A stretch of 64,000 bases of DNA, taken from Candidatus Defluviilinea proxima (lineage in GTDB: Bacteria > Chloroflexota > Anaerolineae > Anaerolineales > Villigracilaceae). The notes beneath the pieces are model-generated. The model ran no database searches. It was not told the origin of the DNA and saw only the letters and a list, made by a program, of their open reading frames with translations. The stretch spans positions 4,789,501 to 4,853,500 of the forward strand of contig JADKIW010000001.1 of assembly GCA_016721115.1 (NCBI GenBank), given 5' to 3'. The position numbers and the translations under genes are program-made. Below, one piece after another: positions 58,700 to 64,000 of the stretch. Within the stretch, counting starts at the first letter, position 1. The number at the start of each line of letters is the position of its first letter.

Positions 58700-59827
58700 T
58701 TATCCTTGAGAAATTTGTTTACGCTTGGCATTGTTCGACCACTGACCAAGTAATTCCGGTACACGCGTCTCAAACGAACCATCTGCGATGTAAGCCCGGA
58801 TCTGCTCCATCAACCGTATCAATGCTCGTAGGTTATGAATTGAAATGAGTGTTCCAGCAAGTAATTCTTTTGCGACTATCAAGTGACGGATATATGCGCG
58901 TGTAAAAGTCTTGCAGGCATAACAATCACAGGTTTCATCTATCGGTCTTTCATCACGCGCAAAAGTAGCGTTCATCATATTCAATCGTCCTTCGGGAGCG
59001 AAGGCGGAGTGGTGACGGGCTAATCGTGTTGGCAAAACACAATCGAAGATATCAACGCCACGAGCAACGCCATTGATGAGGTCTTCAGGCGTACCAACTC
59101 CCATCAGGTAGCGCGGTTTGTGTTCGGGCAATAGCGGTGTGACCACATCGAGCGTATCATGCATCTCTTGTTTGGTCTCACCTACAGAGAGGCCGCCGAT
59201 AGCAATGCCAGGCATACCGAGAGAAGCAATAAATTTCGCTGATTCAGCTCGAAGATCCGCTTGAACGCCGCCTTGGACGATGGCGAATAAAGCCTGGTCG
59301 GGGCGAGTCTGCGCTTTGAGGGAACGTTCCGCCCAACGATGAGTCCGCTCCATGGCAAGTTTGCTGTAGGCTTTGTCGTTGGGGTCGGAACATTCATCGA
59401 AAGCCATGATGATGTCTGCGCCGAGGTTCTCTTGAATCGCAATGGATTTTTCGGGCGTAAAGCGATGCGTCGAACCGTCAATGTGACTCTTGAAGGTTAC
59501 ACCCTCGTCGTCAATTTTGCGGGTTTGTGCGAGCGAGAAGACTTGAAAGCCGCCCGAGTCGGTCAGCATGGGGTTTGGCCACTGCATGAACTTGTGTAAG
59601 CCGCCCATATCGCGAACGAGTTCATCGCCAGGGCGAAGGTAAAGATGATACGTGTTGCTCAAAACAAGCGAGGCATTAATGTCCTTGAGATGCTCAGGGG
59701 TGAGAGTCTTTACGGTCGCTTGCGTACCAACAGGCGCAAAGACTGGAGTAACGAGAGCACCATGTGGTGTGGAGAAAACCCCTGTGCGGGCGCGGTTGTT
59801 TTTGGATGTAATGGTAAATTCAAACAT
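58700..59827 (-). CDS. tgt: Queuine tRNA-ribosyltransferase
   Basis: 375 residues from ATG 59827. It exchanges guanine 34 for preQ1 in bacteria. Motifs: RTGVFSTPHGALVTPVFAPVG, ADIIMAFDECSD, IAIGGLSVGE, PRYLMGVGTPEDLINGV and FDCVLPTRLARHH. The zinc site CDCYACKTFTRAYIRHL is complete (CxCxxC...H). The start is fixed by TATAAT (59835-59840), 7 nt upstream; the longer frame from 59875 would begin before the promoter. Upstream ATG at 59833 gives MPMFEF and is less likely. It is the first gene of the tgt-uppP operon. Confidence 0.95.
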   Translation of the reverse strand: MFEFTITSKNNRARTGVFSTPHGALVTPVFAPVGTQATVKTLTPEHLKDINASLVLSNTYHLYLRPGDELVRDMGGLHKFMQWPNPMLTDSGGFQVFSLAQTRKIDDEGVTFKSHIDGSTHRFTPEKSIAIQENLGADIIMAFDECSDPNDKAYSKLAMERTHRWAERSLKAQTRPDQALFAIVQGGVQADLRAESAKFIASLGMPGIAIGGLSVGETKQEMHDTLDVVTPLLPEHKPRYLMGVGTPEDLINGVARGVDIFDCVLPTRLARHHSAFAPEGRLNMMNATFARDERPIDETCDCYACKTFTRAYIRHLIVAKELLAGTLISIHNLRALIRLMEQIRAYIADGSFETRVPELLGQWSNNAKRKQISQG

Positions 59828-59834
59828 TGGCATG

Positions 59835-59840
59835 ATTATA
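59835..59840 (-). promoter_or_regulatory. -10 box (TATAAT) of the leaderless tgt promoter
   Basis: CTATATAAT ends 7 nt before ATG 59827; the transcript should start at or next to the A of the ATG. Confidence 0.6.
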
Positions 59841-59968
59841 TAGGGTCGTCCACTATTTGTGTTCCTGAAATTCAAATTATATTATCTCTGGTTTCGACAG
59901 AAATAATGCTCAGTGCAAGTTATAATGTTTTCATTACACCAGAAACTTGATTTGGAGAGTTGCGGGCA

Positions 59969-61582
59969 ATGTCGTTAACGATTAATTCGATGAAAAACTA
60001 TTGGAGCGAAAAAAAATCAAAGCAATTTTTAGTATTTTTATCCTTTATTTCATTAGTGGGTATGAGTATGGCAATTTATATTACCTACCCCTATGGAGCA
60101 GGAGTATCAGGTGACGCCGCGAGAAACCTCTCAGTCGCACATAGTTTATTAAAAGGGAATGGTTTTTTTGACTTATTCGGCAAACCATTAGTATATTGGC
60201 CTCCTCTTTATTCAATCCTTCTTGCCGGGCTGGGAGTTATTACACACGAGGATGTTTTTATCGGGGGATGGTATCTCAACGTTGCATTGTATGGTTTAAA
60301 TATTTTTTTCTCAGGGGTCCTTCTCTACAGAATATTTCGAACAAGACTGTTGTATGCAGTCATAGGATCCTTGCTCACATTACTATCGATTTCATCTTTT
60401 CGTATTCATGTCAATATCGCTTCTGATCCTTTGTATATCGCATTTTCACTACTTTTCTTGATTGCAACTTGTCAATACGCCGACACAAGATCAAGCAACT
60501 CTTTACTTGCCATGGTTATTTTTTCCGCATTGGCGACACTGCAACGATATGTGGGAATAACCTTAATTGTAGTGGGCGTCTCGCTGATCGCACGTCAAAA
60601 CTGGGGAAATTGGAGAAAAACCTTTTTAGATTCTCTAAAATTCAGCATTTTATCCAGCCTGCCGATTGCGGCATGGATCTTTTGGCACAACTACTTGAAA
60701 TATGGAGCCATCGCAGGAAACCCCTACAACACGTTCCTGCCATCGGAAAATGTAAGAGCATCATTGATAAAGATCATTCGCTGGTTCATACCCTTTCAAT
60801 TGCTCCCCGATTTTTTAGTCACATACCCGTGGGTTCTTCTTATTGGTTTAGTATTGGTATTACTTTTAATCAATAAAATAAAAGACTGGAAAACATGGTG
60901 GGATGCTATATATTCTCCTTATATTCTTCCAATCATTATGTATTTCATCGTATCGTTTATCGGGTTGACTTATACAGTAGCCACCTTCGACCACAAGGAT
61001 ATTGAATCCGACCGATACTACATAACTATTCTATTACCCGTCTTGATCATGATATTCATCACATGGGAACAGCTTATTTTTCCCCACATAAAGTTAAAGC
61101 CACAAGTAGTAGATAAAATTTTATTCGTTCTATTCATGATATGGTCTATCTATCCTTTACACGGATTTCAAGAGTTTATATCGGAGTCACGTCAAATTAA
61201 TGGCGTAACAAGTTACAACACCATTAATTCTCATGACTTACGTAATTCAGAAACGCTAAAACAACTGAACAGCCTGCTTTCAAAAGACGATACTGTAGCT
61301 CTGTATAGCAACGATCCTCTGAGCGTTTGGTTCTATACACATCACGACGCATTCCTCCTCCCCAAGCTCCATAAGGAAACAACACCTAATGATGCCGAAG
61401 CGAAGAAACTCGCGAGCTGGCCTCCTCAGGCTGGGTATGTTATATGGATCAAGCCGGATACTTTCAAAGAGACATCCACCCCTGATGAGCTATCGCAAAT
61501 AGCAAAGCTAGAGTTGCTTTATACAAACCCTGATGGTGAAATCTATTTTATTCGGGCAAACAATGGGGAAGGGATGCCGTAA
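59969..61582 (+). CDS. Multi-pass membrane protein, GT-C glycosyltransferase-like
   Basis: 537 residues from ATG 59969; TTTGGAGAG at 59951-59959 sits 9 nt upstream, and the TTG at 59960 is a less likely start. About eleven hydrophobic segments up to residue 400, then an outside domain of about 130 residues (LNSLLSKDDTVALYSNDPLSV). The first loop after helix 1 has GAGVSGDAARNLSVAHSLLKG and PLVYWPPLYSILLAG, the Asp-containing pattern of ArnT/PMT-like GT-C glycosyltransferases. It shares its layout with the protein at 37604. It probably transfers sugars from a lipid carrier, but this is by analogy. Confidence 0.75.
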   Translation: MSLTINSMKNYWSEKKSKQFLVFLSFISLVGMSMAIYITYPYGAGVSGDAARNLSVAHSLLKGNGFFDLFGKPLVYWPPLYSILLAGLGVITHEDVFIGGWYLNVALYGLNIFFSGVLLYRIFRTRLLYAVIGSLLTLLSISSFRIHVNIASDPLYIAFSLLFLIATCQYADTRSSNSLLAMVIFSALATLQRYVGITLIVVGVSLIARQNWGNWRKTFLDSLKFSILSSLPIAAWIFWHNYLKYGAIAGNPYNTFLPSENVRASLIKIIRWFIPFQLLPDFLVTYPWVLLIGLVLVLLLINKIKDWKTWWDAIYSPYILPIIMYFIVSFIGLTYTVATFDHKDIESDRYYITILLPVLIMIFITWEQLIFPHIKLKPQVVDKILFVLFMIWSIYPLHGFQEFISESRQINGVTSYNTINSHDLRNSETLKQLNSLLSKDDTVALYSNDPLSVWFYTHHDAFLLPKLHKETTPNDAEAKKLASWPPQAGYVIWIKPDTFKETSTPDELSQIAKLELLYTNPDGEIYFIRANNGEGMP

Positions 61583-61849
61583 ATCTTCGTTTGACAATCC
61601 AATTGAGGGAAGTACAAGGTGTTTTCAGCAAAAATACCCATCTTTTTGGGTAATTAACAGTAAATCCTATATCTCTATTCAAGCTGCAGGTAACATACCT
61701 GCGGCTTGTGCATAAATTCTATGTTGAAGATGGTCTTTAGGTGCGACAATGATCCTGTATTCCGTATTATCCCTTTCCCCAGTTGTACTTCACCGCACAA
61801 TTGAACTGGATTATAGTTGGAAAATCAAATCTACTTTTCGTGGAGCAAT
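61583..61849. other. Intergenic region with a hairpin and promoter
   Basis: 267 nt. AAGCtGCAGGTA/TACCTGCgGCTT (about 61680-61706) forms a hairpin without a T-run. TATAGT at 61812-61817 is a plausible -10 box for the next gene, with GGAG at 61842-61845. No ORF is supported. Confidence 0.4.
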
Positions 61850-64000
61850 ATGGCAACTACAAAATCAAGAACGATTTACATCGGTGACACACTGCAAAAA
61901 CAATCGGGATGCGAAATCCAAGGCGAGTTTGTTTCCTTGCTGGATGACACCTTCTACAAGATCAAGAATTACGATGCCATGGAGCCATTTTTTATGAGCA
62001 TCGTGAGCAGTTCGAATCACTGGCTCTTTATTTCAGCTACAGGTGGGCTTTCAGCGGGACGCGTCAGCGCAGAGCAGGCGCTTTTCCCGTACTACACTGT
62101 CGATAAGTTGACGGAAAACAGCGAACACACTGGCAACAAATCCGTTTTGCTAGTCACGCGCAACGAGCGGACAAGTTTGTGGGAACCGCTTTCAGAACGA
62201 CATCAGGGGAACTACAACATCGAACGAAACTTGTACAAGAATGTTGCTGGCACCGCATTGATCTTTGAAGAGCACAATCACAGCCTTGGATTATCCTACC
62301 GTTATGCCTGGCGCACCAGCGATATCTTCGGCTTGGTCAAAACTACGTGGTTATTGAATACAAGTACATCCCCTTGTCAGGTTGAATTTGTGGATGGGAT
62401 TCAGAATCTTTTGCCCGCCAATATCACTTCGGTGACTCAAAACACATTCAGCCCTCTTCTGGATGCATACAAGCGCTCCGAACTGGACCCTGAAACTGGT
62501 CTCGCCATCTTTGCCTTAAACTCCACCTTGACCGATCTCGCCGAACCCAGCGAGTCACTGCTCGCAACTACAGTCATGCAGTTGGGACTCGATCAAGTGG
62601 ACTATTTGATTTCGTCTCAGCAACTTGATCGGTTTCGGACAGGCGCAGGTATTGAAATAGAAACCGAAGTCCGTGGTCAACGTTGTGCTTATTTTGTTCA
62701 CGGCACCGTGGATCTTGTTCCAGACGAGGAAAAGTTTTGGCATGTTGTAGCAGACGTCGGTCAAGACAGTGAAGCGATTGTCAGCTTGTCAAAAAAACTA
62801 AAGGAGAAACGGTCAGAGTTGTTTGATGCGCTTGAACGTGATATCAAATCCAACACTGTGAACCTTGAAAAGATCGTCGCCAGCGCAGACGGGTTGCAAA
62901 TAACGAGCGATCAGCTTTGCACAGCACATCATTTTGCGAATGTGATGTTCAACGTGATGCGTGGCGGGATATTCACTGACGGATACAAGGTCCAAACTCG
63001 GGACTTCATCGAATTCATCTCTGTTCGTAATCAGACGGTCCTGAAAGAAAATGCCACGTTCATTTCTGGGTTGCCATCTGAAATGAACATCCTTGAACTG
63101 CAAGCTCTAGCAGAGACAAATGGTTCCGCAGATCTGATCCGTTTGACTTATGCCTATCTGCCTCTGTCGTTTAGCCGCAGACATGGCGACCCCAGTCGGC
63201 CATGGAATCGTTTTGCGATCGACATCAAGAAAACGGACGGCTCTTTGAAGTTGAGCTACGAGGGGAACTGGCGCGATATTTTCCAGAATTGGGAAGCGCT
63301 TGCATTTTCTTATCCTGAATACATTGAGAGTATGATCTGCACGTTTTTGAACGCAACAACCGCAGATGGATACAACCCGTATCGAATTACCCGTCAGGGA
63401 ATTGACTGGGAAGTTCCAGAACCTGACAACCCTTGGGCAAATATCGGTTACTGGAGCGACCATCAAATTATCTATCTCCAAAAGTTGATGGAGATCAGCA
63501 CGAAGATTCACCCAGGCAAGCTTCAATCATTTCTATCTCAACCGATCTTTAGTTATGCCAACGTGCCGTATCGCATCAAACGATATGAGAGCCTACAAAA
63601 GGATCCATTCAACACCATTGACTTCAACTGGGAACTGGAACGAGAGATCGAAGCACGCGTGAAAACACACGGCACAGACGGCAAGCTGGTCTATTCTCAA
63701 AATGGAAGCATACTGCACACAACGCTGACAGAAAAATTACTCACGCTGTTACTTGCCAAACTAGTGAACTTTGTCCCTGAGGGCGGCATATGGATGAATA
63801 CCCAGCGTCCCGAGTGGAACGATGCCAACAATGCACTAGTCGGCAAGGGCTTGTCTGTTGTAACACTATGTTATTTGCAACGCACGATTGTTTTTTGTAA
63901 AGAGTTGTTGAGGCAAAGTGATCTCGCTTCAGTTCAGGTGAGCGTGGAAGTTCAGAAACTATATTCGCAGATATTTCAAATCTTGAACGAATTCAAGGAC
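61850..64000 (+). CDS. Large uncharacterised protein, cut by the window end
   Basis: An open frame of 717 codons from ATG 61850 (MATTKSRTIYIGDTLQ) to the window edge. The N-terminal half has a beta-rich part (SSNHWLFISATGGLSAGR, HSLGLSYRYAWRTSD). A helical part begins near residue 420 with HGDPSRPWNRFAIDI, NWRDIFQNWEALAFSYPEYI, CTFLNATTADGYNPYRIT, NIGYWSDHQIIYLQKLMEI and GGIWMNTQRPEWNDANNALV. This sandwich-plus-helical-barrel plan with Trp, Asp and Asn motifs resembles (alpha/alpha)6 sugar-active enzymes such as GH94-type phosphorylases, but I cannot name the family. GGAG lies only 4 nt before the ATG. Confidence 0.6.
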   Translation, partial: MATTKSRTIYIGDTLQKQSGCEIQGEFVSLLDDTFYKIKNYDAMEPFFMSIVSSSNHWLFISATGGLSAGRVSAEQALFPYYTVDKLTENSEHTGNKSVLLVTRNERTSLWEPLSERHQGNYNIERNLYKNVAGTALIFEEHNHSLGLSYRYAWRTSDIFGLVKTTWLLNTSTSPCQVEFVDGIQNLLPANITSVTQNTFSPLLDAYKRSELDPETGLAIFALNSTLTDLAEPSESLLATTVMQLGLDQVDYLISSQQLDRFRTGAGIEIETEVRGQRCAYFVHGTVDLVPDEEKFWHVVADVGQDSEAIVSLSKKLKEKRSELFDALERDIKSNTVNLEKIVASADGLQITSDQLCTAHHFANVMFNVMRGGIFTDGYKVQTRDFIEFISVRNQTVLKENATFISGLPSEMNILELQALAETNGSADLIRLTYAYLPLSFSRRHGDPSRPWNRFAIDIKKTDGSLKLSYEGNWRDIFQNWEALAFSYPEYIESMICTFLNATTADGYNPYRITRQGIDWEVPEPDNPWANIGYWSDHQIIYLQKLMEISTKIHPGKLQSFLSQPIFSYANVPYRIKRYESLQKDPFNTIDFNWELEREIEARVKTHGTDGKLVYSQNGSILHTTLTEKLLTLLLAKLVNFVPEGGIWMNTQRPEWNDANNALVGKGLSVVTLCYLQRTIVFCKELLRQSDLASVQVSVEVQKLYSQIFQILNEFKD

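Overview
The window looks like part of the chromosome of an uncultured Chloroflexota bacterium of the Anaerolineae type. Evidence for this: very long Thr/Pro 'TPT' repeat proteins with GerMN and NBR1-like Ig domains, an RodZ-like protein with two HTH domains, a bacterial-type formate-THF ligase, acyl-CoA mutase, isopentenyl phosphate kinase, and many genes whose ATG lies 6-8 nt after a -10 box (leaderless). This is inferred from protein style; no rRNA is present. Average base composition is near 50% GC, with an AT-richer island at about 15.6-22.3 kb.

Layout. 0-3.7 kb (minus): rimO, rodZ-like, rplI and a CYTH-domain gene. 4.0-7.0 and 11.1-13.7 kb (plus): two copies of a three-gene export cassette, each made of a small secreted fibre-like protein, an ER-type (SipW-like) signal peptidase fused to a large extracytoplasmic domain, and a small RTX-type calcium-binding protein. 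A third secreted paralogue follows the first copy. The second copy sits behind a GEMM-type cyclic-di-GMP riboswitch with a terminator, next to a frameshifted PilZ gene. Between the copies lie a CoA-binding protein, a methyltransferase and htpG. 14-15.5 kb: stress-type genes (GlsB-like, HsmA-like, DUF892).

15.6-22.3 kb (minus): an AT-rich accessory island with a degenerate CpaF-like ATPase fused to a TIR domain (broken by a TGA and a frameshift), three unknown genes (two encode membrane proteins) and a 79-nt repeat at gene 3' ends. 22.3-24 kb: methylmalonyl-CoA mutase large subunit. 24.2-29.8 kb (plus): a run with a zinc-ribbon membrane protein, a membrane protein with a Cys/Ala/Gly-rich tail, an intact radical SAM/SPASM protein, a radical SAM-like protein without its cluster cysteines, a 59-residue membrane protein and a methyltransferase. 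29.9-34 kb: Rmd1/YagE-like protein, HEFGH lipoprotein, protein phosphatase, signal peptidase I, zinc-finger protein, tRNA-Glu.

34-40 kb (minus): polysaccharide ABC exporter (wzt/wzm), ROK kinase, a GT-C-like membrane protein and a thioesterase. 39.8-48.8 kb (minus): two paralogous membrane-anchored repeat-stalk proteins, one about 2,690 residues. 48.9-56.6 kb: isopentenyl phosphate kinase with an internal amber codon, fhs, amidase, methyltransferase, PstS-like lipoprotein and a two-gene unknown operon. 56.7-59.8 kb (minus): tgt, uppP, M20 peptidase. 60-64 kb: a GT-C-like membrane protein and the start of a large unknown protein that runs off the window.

The main theme is the cell surface: two dedicated signal peptidase/fibre/RTX cassettes (one apparently under c-di-GMP control), giant stalk proteins, a polysaccharide exporter and a possible radical-SAM-modified membrane protein. 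Five genes carry single-base frameshifts or in-frame stops; some may be assembly errors in homopolymers.
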